The position numbers and the translations under genes were made by a program. From the NCBI RefSeq assembly GCF_013204825.1, contig NZ_JABMKV010000003.1, positions 310,001 to 374,000 on the forward strand: a stretch of 64,000 bases of DNA. Reading direction: 5' to 3'. This stretch comes from Pedobacter boryungensis (GTDB lineage: Bacteria > Bacteroidota > Bacteroidia > Sphingobacteriales > Sphingobacteriaceae). The notes beneath the pieces were generated by a model that was not told where the DNA came from, ran no database searches, and saw only the letters and a list, made by a program, of their open reading frames with translations. This document shows, in pieces, positions 45,293 to 53,682 of the stretch (within the stretch, counting starts at the first letter, position 1; each line of letters opens with the position of its first letter).

Positions 45293-45312
45293 ATTCCCGT
45301 TTTCACGGGAAT
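45293..45312. repeat. Short palindromic intergenic element (ATTCCCGT hairpin)
   Basis: A perfect 8-bp hairpin (ATTCCCGT, loop TTTC, ACGGGAAT) lies in the gap between the microprotein and the yfhO gene. It shares the CGGGAATG edge with the element at 49081-49156. It looks like a member of a dispersed REP-like family, but copy number must be checked genome-wide. Confidence 0.4.
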
Positions 45313-45334
45313 GGTGGGTGCCTAAATAAATGAA

Positions 45335-45381
45335 ATAAAAAAGCCACAGACAAACAGCTTATATCTGCTCATCTGTGGCTT
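45335..45381 (-). terminator. Intrinsic terminator after the yfhO-family gene
   Basis: A perfect 10-bp stem (AAGCCACAGA at 45341-45350 with TCTGTGGCTT at 45372-45381) with an internal 21-base loop lies 17 bases after the gene's stop. On the minus strand it is followed by TTTTTTATTT. The long loop contains a weak secondary pairing. Confidence 0.65.
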
Positions 45382-45398
45382 ATCTTAATAGAGAAATA

Positions 45399-47888
45399 TT
45401 AAGCTGCTTTCTTTTTCCTGTTTTCTGTATAAAATGCGAAACCTAAAAAGCCTAATAATAATATCGAGCCTATTAATGAAATCTTCTCTCCCAAATAATA
45501 TGATTTAGGTTCAAATTTAAATTCAACTTTATGATTACCAGCTTCTAATTGCGCAGCACGTAAAACATAATCTGCTCTGAAATATGGTTTTTCTTTTCCA
45601 TCAACATACATATTCCATCCTTTATCGTAGTAAATTTCAGAGAATACAGCAATCACATCTCTTGGAGCACTGTATGAATATTCGATATGATCTGGATGGT
45701 ATTTTTCCAATTTGATAAATGCCGTTGGATCAGCTCCTAAGCGTGTTGTATCTAATAGTTTTTTGTATTGCTCATCTACAATAGCTTCTTGTTTTGGATC
45801 AAAGCTGCTAATTGCTTTCATTTCCTCATCAGAATTTTTAACAAACTGAACGCCTTTTACAATCCAAGCGTTACCTAAAGCAGTTGGATTTCTAGACATT
45901 TTATACGATCCATTTTGCTGATCTCTAGTAATAAAATATTTAGCGTTTAACATATCCAAAACATCCTGGTTTACACTCCCTGCAAATTGATTCTGTATCA
46001 ATTCATCATATCTTTTCAACTTTGCAGCATGGTAACCACCAATGGTTTTATGAAATGAGGAAATACTTGCATCTTGAAAAGTATTAACAGATTGATCATA
46101 TACTCTAAAGTTTGGATCTTTATCTGCCATAATGAATGTATCCACATCACGAGGTTGGAAATAGCTTGCCAATGCAGATTTACTCTCGAAATTATTGTTA
46201 TTTAAGTAACGTTTATCTACTTGCCACATATCAATTAACACCGCCAAGGCCAACAAGCCAAAAGCCAATTGCATATTCATTTTTTTAGTGATAAATGCCC
46301 ATACAATACCAAATCCTATTACAATAAATAAGAATGAACGAATTGCATCAGCTCTAGCAATTGAAATACGATCTTCTATTAAAGCATTTGCGATTTTTTG
46401 CGCTACCCCAACATTGTTTTGTAAAGCCTGAGTTAATGCTTGTACAATTTGTGCATGATTTTCTGTTTTAAAACTGAAAAATAACGTTGGTACTATGGCA
46501 ACTAGTAAAGCAAATCCACCAGTAATTCCTGCAGACCATGTTAATTTTTTTACTAAAATCTTTTGGTCAACATTCCCTTCTTGAGCTTCTTTAATTGCTA
46601 AAAAAGCCAATATTGGAACCATTAACCCTACTACAGCCAAAATGGATTCTACTGCCCTAAATTTATTATATAGTGGAAAATAATTGAAGAACAAATCTGA
46701 AACCAGTGGGAAATTTTTTCCAAAGGACAATAGAATGAATAATACTGTTGTTGCTAATACCCACCATTTTAAGCGACTACGAACAATAAATAAACCAAAT
46801 ACAAATAAGAAACAAACAATGGATCCGAAGTAATACCCACCAGAAGTACCAGGTTTTTCTCCCCAATATTGTTGCATATTATATTGAGAGGCCAATTGTT
46901 GAATAGCTTGTGGAGTTTGATTTGGATCGCCCCCAGTAACTTCAGCAACTGCTTTGTACATATGGCTTTCTGGTTTTATTAGCTCATCAATGCTAGTTGC
47001 GCCACCATATAAATTAGGAATAAGGAAAGTAAAACTTTCGCCTACACCCTGGCTCCATCCATAGGCATATTCTTTAGTCATGCCCGCATCTTTTTCTGCA
47101 GAAGAAGAAGTCAAATTAGACTTTCCACGATTAGTTTCTTTAGCATACTCTGAGGTAGTCCATAATAAACTAGCATTAATCATCACTGCTAAAACTACCG
47201 CAGCACCTAAAAAGCCAATTGCTTTACCTAAAGCAGGTAATGTTTTGTTTTTATACGCTTGATAAATTTCTATCCCAACAAAAATAAGAATGGAAAGAAA
47301 TAAATAATACGTCATTTGAACGTGATTTGCCCTAATTTCTAACGCTAAAAATAGCGCAGTTAAACTAGCCCCAACCCAATATCTACCTCGTAAAGTTATA
47401 ATTAGCCCTGCTATAATTGGGGCAAAGAAACCAATTGCTAAGGCTTTGTTGCTGTGTCCAGTTGCAATTAAAACAAAATTGTAAGTGGTAAATGCAAAAG
47501 CTACGGCCCCTGCAGCAGCTAACCAAGGATTTACTTTTAATGTGACGAATAAAAAGTAAGCACCAATTAGCAACAATAACACAGTTCCTACTGGATTTGG
47601 TAATGCTTTAGTAATTAACGCAATACCATAGGTAGCGCCATTGTAAGCATATTGTACCCAAATTTGATATGCTGGCATCCCACCAAACATCTGATTAGTC
47701 CAAAGTGGGCCTTTACCATCTTTGTCCTTATACTCCATAATTTCTTTTTGCATTGCTTTACTTTGCAATACATCACTTTGAGCAGGAGCTTTTCCCTGTA
47801 AAACAGGACTGAAATACACAAAACAGAGAACTACAAATAGTGCAATGATGGCTACGTGTGTGCCATTCTGTTTAAACCAATTGTTCAT
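45399..47888 (-). CDS. YfhO-family integral membrane protein (GT-C-like)
   Basis: A large polytopic membrane protein of 829 residues. Typical points are the first helix VAIIALFVVLCFVYFSPVLQ, the periplasmic WTNQMFGGMPAYQIW loop, AAGAVAFAFTTYNFVLIATGHSNKALAIGFFAPIIAGLI and a C-terminal soluble domain of about 250 residues that ends with a last helix (LIGSILLLGFLGFAFY). In Bacillus, YfhO-family proteins act with membrane glycosyltransferases on teichoic acids; in Bacteroidota the role is unknown. It is probably a GT-C-type transferase using a lipid-linked sugar. It has its own candidate promoter and terminator, so it is likely monocistronic. Confidence 0.85.
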   Translation of the reverse strand: MNNWFKQNGTHVAIIALFVVLCFVYFSPVLQGKAPAQSDVLQSKAMQKEIMEYKDKDGKGPLWTNQMFGGMPAYQIWVQYAYNGATYGIALITKALPNPVGTVLLLLIGAYFLFVTLKVNPWLAAAGAVAFAFTTYNFVLIATGHSNKALAIGFFAPIIAGLIITLRGRYWVGASLTALFLALEIRANHVQMTYYLFLSILIFVGIEIYQAYKNKTLPALGKAIGFLGAAVVLAVMINASLLWTTSEYAKETNRGKSNLTSSSAEKDAGMTKEYAYGWSQGVGESFTFLIPNLYGGATSIDELIKPESHMYKAVAEVTGGDPNQTPQAIQQLASQYNMQQYWGEKPGTSGGYYFGSIVCFLFVFGLFIVRSRLKWWVLATTVLFILLSFGKNFPLVSDLFFNYFPLYNKFRAVESILAVVGLMVPILAFLAIKEAQEGNVDQKILVKKLTWSAGITGGFALLVAIVPTLFFSFKTENHAQIVQALTQALQNNVGVAQKIANALIEDRISIARADAIRSFLFIVIGFGIVWAFITKKMNMQLAFGLLALAVLIDMWQVDKRYLNNNNFESKSALASYFQPRDVDTFIMADKDPNFRVYDQSVNTFQDASISSFHKTIGGYHAAKLKRYDELIQNQFAGSVNQDVLDMLNAKYFITRDQQNGSYKMSRNPTALGNAWIVKGVQFVKNSDEEMKAISSFDPKQEAIVDEQYKKLLDTTRLGADPTAFIKLEKYHPDHIEYSYSAPRDVIAVFSEIYYDKGWNMYVDGKEKPYFRADYVLRAAQLEAGNHKVEFKFEPKSYYLGEKISLIGSILLLGFLGFAFYTENRKKKAA

Positions 47889-47915
47889 TAATTTATTTTA
47901 AGATTAAAGTAATCC

Positions 47916-47923
47916 CAAAAATA
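47916..47923 (-). promoter_or_regulatory. Candidate -7 promoter element of the yfhO-family gene
   Basis: The minus strand reads TATTTTTG, an exact TAnnTTTG match, 27 bases upstream of the ATG at 47888. The surrounding 127-base gap has no gene. A -33 motif is not clear. Confidence 0.38.
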
Positions 47924-48015
47924 GAAAATTGATACAGATTAAAAAGTATTATTTTTCAATAGCAATATTGAGCGAGGTACTGAATAACTCGCAATGTGAA
48001 AATGCTAACAGATAA

Positions 48016-48264
48016 TTATTTCACCTCTTCGTAGTCTACAAAATCACCAAGTTTGTCGGCATTGCCTTTCTTTTCCTTTTTAGGCATGTAATCTATTGAA
48101 ATAGAACCTTCTGGTTTTCTAGTATAATTTTGTTGTTGATTAGTTGCTTGGTTCTGCATATTACTAAAAACATTTTTTAGCATCACAGGGAATATCATTC
48201 GAATTAAAACTCGAATAATCCAAAGCACTATAATTGTTATAAGAAGAAATTTGATAAGTACCAT
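48016..48264 (-). CDS. DUF4834-like small membrane protein
   Basis: An 82-residue protein with one N-terminal transmembrane helix (VLIKFLLITIIVLWIIRVLIRMIF) followed by a Gln/Asn-rich linker (NQATNQQQNY) and a conserved-looking C-terminal tail GDFVDYEEVK. This layout matches the Bacteroidota family DUF4834. Function is unknown; the cytoplasmic tail ending in an acidic DYEE motif suggests protein interaction. It lies 102 bases from the plug-like gene on one side and 127 bases from yfhO on the other. Confidence 0.7.
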   Translation of the reverse strand: MVLIKFLLITIIVLWIIRVLIRMIFPVMLKNVFSNMQNQATNQQQNYTRKPEGSISIDYMPKKEKKGNADKLGDFVDYEEVK

Positions 48265-48366
48265 AATATAAGTATTAACGCAAATATAGACTTGGTAGTT
48301 AATTTTTTGTTACTTTTTTAAAAGATAATTGCACTATAATTACAAATGAAATAATTTCAATTCTAT

Positions 48367-48864
48367 TTATTTACTCAATACAATATAGTTCTTTTCACTT
48401 ATTTCAGCAGTTGAGGTAGTCATAACAGTCACCTTTTTTACCCATTTAGATCCTACATAAAATTCGTTAGGATGTGTTAGTTTTTCATTATTAACATACA
48501 CATTTAACTTCCTGTTTGTTTGTTTTACACTAAATCGCTTAAACAACTGTTGTAAACTTAATAGTTTCACGTTCCGTTTAAGGGTAATTTTTATTGCACC
48601 ATTTTTTGCTCTTTCGCCATAAGCTTTTGCCTCCGATCCTCTTAAAATTGATACATCCTCAATATCATTTGGGTTTATTAAATCCAATATTTTCTTATCT
48701 ATTACTTGCTTGTCATTAATAATCCAAACAGGCGGATTGATTATTACAGAAGATCTAGATGGAGCGCAAATATGGATTACTTTTGTAGCATTTGCACTAT
48801 CTGTTTGTGCTTTCACAAGGCTAAATCCCGTTAGCAAATAACAAAACAGTACTAATTTTTTCAT
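48367..48864 (-). CDS. Secreted TonB-plug-like small protein, barrel absent
   Basis: A 165-residue exported protein with signal peptide MKKLVLFCYLLTGFSLVKA. Residues about 55-95 (LINPNDIEDVSILRGSEAKAYGERAKNGAIKITL) match the end of a TonB-dependent receptor plug domain, in which IxDVxVLRG..A..YG..A.NG.I.I.T recurs. There is no beta-barrel after it. A second weaker plug-like stretch VYVNNEKLTHPNEFYVGSKWVKKVTVM follows. Such plug-only proteins exist in Bacteroidota, role unknown. The gene ends 2 bases from ywbE. Truncation of a larger receptor is less likely given a clean signal peptide and stop. Confidence 0.65.
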   Translation of the reverse strand: MKKLVLFCYLLTGFSLVKAQTDSANATKVIHICAPSRSSVIINPPVWIINDKQVIDKKILDLINPNDIEDVSILRGSEAKAYGERAKNGAIKITLKRNVKLLSLQQLFKRFSVKQTNRKLNVYVNNEKLTHPNEFYVGSKWVKKVTVMTTSTAEISEKNYIVLSK

Positions 48865-48865
48865 G

Positions 48866-49066
48866 TTAATCTTCTTCTACAATTTCGCAAACTCTCCCTA
48901 CTTGCCCATCTTCTAATCGAACTTTTATGCCTCTGGAATGAAATGCAGATGAAGTTAATAAAGCTGCAACCACACCATAAGTTACATTTCCGTTGCGTTG
49001 GTCTTTTTTTAAGATTATTCCAACTTCTAAACCTGGATAAATATCCTTTCTATTTTGTCCTTGCAT
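48866..49066 (-). CDS. YwbE family protein
   Basis: A 66-residue cytoplasmic protein of the YwbE family, function unknown. It is recognised by RKDIYPGLEVGIILKKDQRNGNVTYGVVAALLTSSAFHSRGIKVRLEDGQVGRVCEI, in which P-G-x-x-V-x-I...D-Q-x-x-G..T-x-G-V-V-x-x-I-L-T-x-S..H..G-I-K-V-x-L..G-x-V-G-R-V covers the whole family. The fold is a small beta-barrel, and RNA or protein binding has been suggested only by analogy. It lies 100 bases from uvrB. Confidence 0.9.
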   Translation of the reverse strand: MQGQNRKDIYPGLEVGIILKKDQRNGNVTYGVVAALLTSSAFHSRGIKVRLEDGQVGRVCEIVEED

Positions 49067-49080
49067 AATCTAATCATCGT

Positions 49081-49156
49081 GTCATCCCGAATTTATTTCG
49101 AGATCTTAATATGTAAACCCAATTTACACTCTAAGCTCCGCCTACGCGGGAATGAC
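49081..49156. repeat. REP-like intergenic element with terminal inverted repeats
   Basis: A 76-base element between uvrB and ywbE whose ends are inverted (GTCATCCCG at 49081-49089 and CGGGAATGAC at 49147-49156, one-base gap). An internal hairpin CCGC-CTAC-GCGG lies at 49138-49149. This is the shape of dispersed palindromic elements in Pedobacter-like genomes. A shorter relative is at 45293-45312. Mobility or a regulatory role is not shown. Confidence 0.45.
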
Positions 49157-49166
49157 GGAAATTATT

Positions 49167-51203
49167 TTACTTACTAAACCGTTCTTCAAATACTTTTTCT
49201 AGTGCAAACATCTCATCACGTAAACGAGCCGCCATTAAAAAGTCCATTTCTTTAGCTGCTTTCTGCATGTCTTTTCGTGTTTTATCAATTGCTTTTTGCA
49301 TTTCAGGTTTAGTCATGTATTGTATAACCGGATCCGCAGCAATGCTAACTTTATCAATCTCTACATATGCTTTTTTACGCTCTTTTCCTTCAGAAAAATC
49401 TAATACTGATCCTTGCTCAATAATTTCTTCTCTAGTTTTTCCTACTGTTTTTGGAGTAATGCCATGCTCCAAATTATAATTTACTTGCTTTTCTCTACGC
49501 CTGTTCGTTTCATCAATCGTTCTTTCCATAGATTGAGTCATGCCATCTGCATACATAATTACTCTACCTCTATCATTACGAGCTGCACGGCCAATAGTTT
49601 GGATTAAAGCCCTATCCGAGCGTAAAAAACCTTCCTTATCCGCATCTAAAATAGCTACTAAACTAACTTCTGGTAAATCTAATCCTTCACGCAATAAATT
49701 AATCCCTACCAATACATCAAATTCTCCTAAACGTAAACCACGCAAAATTTCTACACGCTCTAAGGTTTTTACTTCCGAGTGGATATAACGACATTTAATA
49801 TTCAATCGATCCATATATTTGGTCAACTCCTCTGCCATGCGCTTAGTTAATGTAGTTACCAAAACTCGATCGCCCATTTTTATGGTTTTATCGATTTCAT
49901 CTAGTAAATCATCAACTTGATTTATAGCTGGCCTGACCTCAATTATCGGATCTAATAAACCTGTTGGACGAATAACTTGTTCAATTACCACACCGCCAGT
50001 TTTCTCTAACTCATAATCTGCAGGAGTTGCACTTACATAAATGGTTTGTGGGGCTAGACGCTCAAATTCATCAAAATTTAATGGGCGATTATCTAAAGCC
50101 GATGGTAAACGGAAGCCATATTCTACTAACGACATTTTACGCGAACGGTCACCACCGTACATTGCTCTAATTTGCGGAACGGTAACATGACTTTCGTCGA
50201 TTACCATTAAGTAATCATCAGGAAAATAATCTAATAAACAGAATGGTCGCATACCAGGTGAACGTCCATCAAAAAATCGCGAATAATTTTCAATTCCTGA
50301 ACAATACCCCAGTTCTTTCATCATTTCGATATCAAAATTCACTCTTTCTTCCAAGCGCTTGGCTTCGAGCAATTGCCTATCACCTAATAATTGGTTTTTA
50401 CGCAATTCCAGCTCTTCTTGTATTCCCCAAATGGAAGAATTAAATCTATCCTTTGGCGTAACAAACAGATTGGCTGGATAAATTGCCATATCTTCTAATT
50501 TTTCAATCGTTTTTCCTGTAACTGGATCAATAACAGACAACTCTTCAATATCGTCTCCAAAAAAAGAAATACGATAAGCATTATCTAAATAAGCGGGGTA
50601 AACATCTACAGTGTCACCTTTTACACGAAAAGTTCCTCGCTTAAAGTCATTAATGGTACGAGCATATAAAATCTCAACCAAACTATGTAAAAAAGAGTTT
50701 CTGCTTATTCTAGTTCCTACCGCAAAGCGGAAAACCGAGCGTGAAAAATCTTCAGGATTTCCCATACCATAAATGCAGGAAATAGAGGAAACTACAATCA
50801 CATCTCTCCTACCAGACATTAATGCTGAAGTGGTACGTAAACGTAATTTTTCAATCTCTTCATTAATCTGAAGATCTTTTTCGATGTAGGTATTTGTGGT
50901 AGGCATGTAAGCCTCTGGCTGATAATAATCGTAATACGAAACGAAATAGTTTACCGCATTTTCCGGAAAAAACTGTTTAAATTCTCCATAAAGTTGCGCT
51001 GCTAATGTTTTGTTGTGACTTAATATTAACGTCGGCTTTTGCGTTTGCTCAATTACGTTTGCAACGGTAAATGTTTTCCCAGAACCTGTAACTCCAAGCA
51101 AAGTTTGGTAATGCTCCTCATTTTTAACGCCTTCTACTAATTGTTTTATCGCATTTGGCTGATCGCCAGTCGGTTTATAATCCGAAATGATTTTGAACTT
51201 CAT
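49167..51203 (-). CDS. uvrB: UvrABC excinuclease subunit B
   Basis: DNA-damage-loading helicase-like subunit of nucleotide excision repair, 678 residues. The Walker A motif LLGVTGSGKTFTVANVI is near residues 35-51. The beta-hairpin YYDYYQPEAYMPTTNTYIEKD is near 90-110. DESHVTVPQIRAMYGGD is the DEAD-like motif II, GINLLREGLDLPEVSLVAILDADKEGFLRS motif V, and IQTIGRAARNDRGRV motif VI. The C-terminal UVR domain (KEMDFLMAARLRDEMFALE) binds UvrC. Length and motifs are complete, so it is functional. It is the last minus-strand gene before a divergent plus-strand block. Confidence 0.97.
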   Translation of the reverse strand: MKFKIISDYKPTGDQPNAIKQLVEGVKNEEHYQTLLGVTGSGKTFTVANVIEQTQKPTLILSHNKTLAAQLYGEFKQFFPENAVNYFVSYYDYYQPEAYMPTTNTYIEKDLQINEEIEKLRLRTTSALMSGRRDVIVVSSISCIYGMGNPEDFSRSVFRFAVGTRISRNSFLHSLVEILYARTINDFKRGTFRVKGDTVDVYPAYLDNAYRISFFGDDIEELSVIDPVTGKTIEKLEDMAIYPANLFVTPKDRFNSSIWGIQEELELRKNQLLGDRQLLEAKRLEERVNFDIEMMKELGYCSGIENYSRFFDGRSPGMRPFCLLDYFPDDYLMVIDESHVTVPQIRAMYGGDRSRKMSLVEYGFRLPSALDNRPLNFDEFERLAPQTIYVSATPADYELEKTGGVVIEQVIRPTGLLDPIIEVRPAINQVDDLLDEIDKTIKMGDRVLVTTLTKRMAEELTKYMDRLNIKCRYIHSEVKTLERVEILRGLRLGEFDVLVGINLLREGLDLPEVSLVAILDADKEGFLRSDRALIQTIGRAARNDRGRVIMYADGMTQSMERTIDETNRRREKQVNYNLEHGITPKTVGKTREEIIEQGSVLDFSEGKERKKAYVEIDKVSIAADPVIQYMTKPEMQKAIDKTRKDMQKAAKEMDFLMAARLRDEMFALEKVFEERFSK

Positions 51204-51570
51204 GTTAGGTAAAGATAATAAGTTGGCTCGGGAAGAACAAGTTATTAAGGGTTTGGTTTGGGTGTTTACCGAAAAATGTAATAGAAATTAATAAAAATTT
51301 TATTACTTCTTATTGCATTATAAACATAATTTTTAAAACTGGGTTTAGACGGGGTTCGGTCGGAGTTGGGTCGGGGTTTGGTCGGACTTGTGACAATTGA
51401 ATCCGACCAAAGTCCGATTTAAAGCCGAAGTAAAGTTGAGCGAATACTTAAGTTCATATCAACTAGAATTACGCTCAATAGATTGTGAATGGGAGATTTT
51501 CTCAATTCTTTCTCAAATTATTACACATCTTCTCTAATATTTAACTAATAAGAAATATCTTTAAGCAATT
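51204..51570. other. 367-base divergent intergenic region with GTCGG tandem repeats
   Basis: The region between divergently transcribed uvrB and the deacetylase-like gene has no coding frame I can support. It contains four 11-base GTCGG-type tandem units (51347-51390) and an inverted copy of the unit (51402-51410), listed separately. The rest is AT-rich and should hold promoters for both genes, but no clear TAnnTTTG element is visible. Confidence 0.6.
51347..51410. repeat. Tandem 11-bp GTCGG minisatellite with inverted unit
   Basis: Four direct units with consensus GGTCGGRGTTK occupy 51347-51390 (AGACGGGGTTC, GGTCGGAGTTG, GGTCGGGGTTT, GGTCGGACTTG). The last unit pairs with an inverted copy: TTGGTCGGA at 51378-51386 with TCCGACCAA at 51402-51410, a 9-bp stem with a 15-base loop. 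The GC content is far above the surroundings. It may be a short interspersed element rather than a regulatory site. Confidence 0.6.
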
Positions 51571-52878
51571 ATGCAGTTGTTAATCTATACTCCTAAAGTT
51601 ACACCTCGAATAAAGTATATATTTAACTTTATTTTTAGAGAGATTCTATATTGTGATTTCGAATTTACCAGTGTAGCAGCTGATTTTAGTGCTAGTAATT
51701 CACCTAAAATCAGTTATAATGATATCCCATTGAGAGATGAGTTATTTTTTGCTTGTTCATCTTTTTTAACTAAACATAACATTGCGCCAATTAACATAGA
51801 AGAAACTCATTTTGGCGATCAAAAAGTGCCTTTTGCTGTAGATAAGGGTGCTTTACCATTTGATATTTTTGCGGCTTCTTTTTACTTTTTAAGTAGGTAT
51901 GAAGAATACATGCCATTTGAAGCTGACGAACATCAACGTTATCCCGCTGTACAAAGCCTTCAGTATAAATTAGATATATTAAAAATTCCAATTATTGATA
52001 ATTGGGCACTTTTATTAAAAAATATTTTACTTAAAAAATTCCCCAAGCTAACATTTGGAAAAAGGAAATTTGAATTTATTCCAACTATTGATGTAGATCG
52101 AGCCTATCATTTCCGCTCTAGCGGGATATTAAAAAACACAGTTCGCTTTTTTAAAGCTGCGTTAAAACTGAACACAGAAAAAATTGCAAATATAATCAGC
52201 ACCGGATTAGGTCAAAGTGACCCTTTTGACACCTACGGATATCTAGCTAATATTCATGAGAAATATAATTTACGAGCTATTTTCTTTTTTTTATTAGCCA
52301 AACAAGGTCATGAAGAGTTTGATCAAAATATCAATCCTGAGGACGAAGCTTTTAAAAATTTAATTAGTGATGTGTCCCAAGAAGCGCAAATTGGACTTCA
52401 TCCATCTTATGCCTCAACTAGTGAAACAAAAAAGATTAGTGAAGAATTGTTAAGCTTACAAGAAATCACTCAAAAAAGAATTGATGCCTCTCGTCAGCAC
52501 TTTTTAAAGTTGACCTTTCCACAAACCTATTTACAGCTTATAAAAGCAGGCATTAACCATGATTATTCTATGGGCTATGCTTCTCAAATTGGTTTTAGAG
52601 CAGGCACATGTACCCCATTTTTTTGGTATGATTTACAGCTTGAAAAACAAACACATTTAAAAATCCATCCCTTCGCTGTAATGGATGTAACCCTAAAACA
52701 GTACTTAAAATTGAGTCCGGAAGAAGCTATTGCTAAAATAGAAGAACTGATGTTGAGCGTAAAATTAGTCGATGGAACTTTTTGTAGTTTGTGGCATAAT
52801 GAATCACTTTCTGAAACAGGGAAATGGAAAGGTTGGAAAACTGTTTACGAAAAGATGTTGAAGAATTCATTAATGTAG
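51571..52878 (+). CDS. Polysaccharide-deacetylase-like protein (DUF7033-type N-terminus)
   Basis: A 435-residue cytoplasmic-looking protein. The first 170 residues are a domain seen before deacetylase domains in Bacteroidota (PFDIFAASFYFLSRYEEYMPFE is its best-conserved part). From about residue 170 a NodB-like barrel starts with FEFIPTIDVDRAYHF, in which T-x-D-x-D replaces the usual T-F-D-D. IGLHPSYAST near residue 275 gives the metal-binding His motif, and FRAGTCTPFFWYDL and SLWHNESLSETG near residue 412 the later motifs. Deacetylation of a glycan or peptidoglycan intermediate is plausible. It is the first gene of the plus-strand block. Confidence 0.72.
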   Translation: MQLLIYTPKVTPRIKYIFNFIFREILYCDFEFTSVAADFSASNSPKISYNDIPLRDELFFACSSFLTKHNIAPINIEETHFGDQKVPFAVDKGALPFDIFAASFYFLSRYEEYMPFEADEHQRYPAVQSLQYKLDILKIPIIDNWALLLKNILLKKFPKLTFGKRKFEFIPTIDVDRAYHFRSSGILKNTVRFFKAALKLNTEKIANIISTGLGQSDPFDTYGYLANIHEKYNLRAIFFFLLAKQGHEEFDQNINPEDEAFKNLISDVSQEAQIGLHPSYASTSETKKISEELLSLQEITQKRIDASRQHFLKLTFPQTYLQLIKAGINHDYSMGYASQIGFRAGTCTPFFWYDLQLEKQTHLKIHPFAVMDVTLKQYLKLSPEEAIAKIEELMLSVKLVDGTFCSLWHNESLSETGKWKGWKTVYEKMLKNSLM

Positions 52879-52927
52879 TTACATTATTCCTGAGTTGCCG
52901 AAGAATCATTAGCAAAAAAGACTGTCG

Positions 52928-52956
52928 TTTAGACTAACATCTTTTTCCTATCTTTA
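52928..52956 (+). promoter_or_regulatory. Candidate upp promoter
   Basis: TATCTTTA at 52949-52956 is one base from the TAnnTTTG -7 consensus and follows a TTTA -33-like element at 52928-52931 with 17-base spacing. The -7 element ends only 4 bases before the upp ATG at 52961, so a transcript would have almost no leader. Activity is inferred. Confidence 0.3.
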
Positions 52957-52960
52957 GGTT

Positions 52961-53605
52961 ATGATCTTCGACTTGAGTAAAACTAATTCTATTGCCAATA
53001 CATTCATCGCCGAACTTAGGGATGAAAACATTCAAAAAGATTCCATGAGATTTCGCAAGAACATGGAACGCTTAGGTGCTTTTTTCGCCTTAGAAATTAG
53101 TAAATCACTCACTTACGCTGAGATTGATACGCAAACACCTCTTGGTATTGCCAAGAGCAAAGTATTAGCAAATCAACCCGTTTTAACCACAATTTTAAGA
53201 GCCGGTTTACCAATGCAAGAAGGCATGTTAAGTATTTTTGACCGGGCTGATTGTGCTTTTATTACTGCTTATCGCAAAACAAAAAAGAACGGTGATTTTG
53301 TAATCCAAATGGAACATATTTCTTCGCCAGATTTAGAAGGGAAGGTTGTTATTCTTGCTGATCCGATGTTGGCAACAGGTTTAAGCATGGTTTTATGTGC
53401 GAAAGAATTAATAAATAGATACAAAATAAAAAAACTGCATATCGTTGCCGCAATTGCTAGTACCGAAGGCGTAAAACATGTACGTGCAAATTTACCAAAG
53501 GCAGATTTATGGTTGGGCGCAATTGATGATGAAATGACAAGCAAATCTTATATCGTACCAGGTTTGGGCGATGCTGGTGATTTAGCTTATGGAGCTAAAG
53601 CTTAA
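52961..53605 (+). CDS. upp: Uracil phosphoribosyltransferase
   Basis: Salvages uracil to UMP using PRPP. The 214-residue protein has RLGAFFALEISKSLTYAEIDTQTPLG near residues 37-62, ILRAGLPMQEGMLSIFDRAD (78-97), the PRPP loop VVILADPMLATGLSM (129-143) and IVAAIASTEGVKHVRANLPKADLWLGAIDDEMTSKSYIVPGLGDAGDLAYG, in which the uracil-binding YIVPGLGDAGD is invariant. The usual G-G-S in the PRPP loop is G-L-S here, as in other Bacteroidota. The gene is followed 77 bases later by the YjjG-like HAD gene, same direction. Confidence 0.95.
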   Translation: MIFDLSKTNSIANTFIAELRDENIQKDSMRFRKNMERLGAFFALEISKSLTYAEIDTQTPLGIAKSKVLANQPVLTTILRAGLPMQEGMLSIFDRADCAFITAYRKTKKNGDFVIQMEHISSPDLEGKVVILADPMLATGLSMVLCAKELINRYKIKKLHIVAAIASTEGVKHVRANLPKADLWLGAIDDEMTSKSYIVPGLGDAGDLAYGAKA

Positions 53606-53682
53606 TATTCTTTTTGTGTAAAGAAAAGATGAAATTACTCTCTTTGAAGAAATCTTTGCGACCTTTAGGCTTTAACCATACT

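Noticed and set aside
45399..47888. Transposon or phage origin of the large membrane gene
   Set aside because: The protein is a normal YfhO-family member with its own terminator and housekeeping neighbours; no integrase, IS ends or direct repeats were found.
53614..53682. Longer start for the HAD phosphatase (TTG at 53614 or ATG at 53629)
   Set aside because: Motif I of HAD enzymes normally begins within the first 5-10 residues; the ATG at 53683 gives this.
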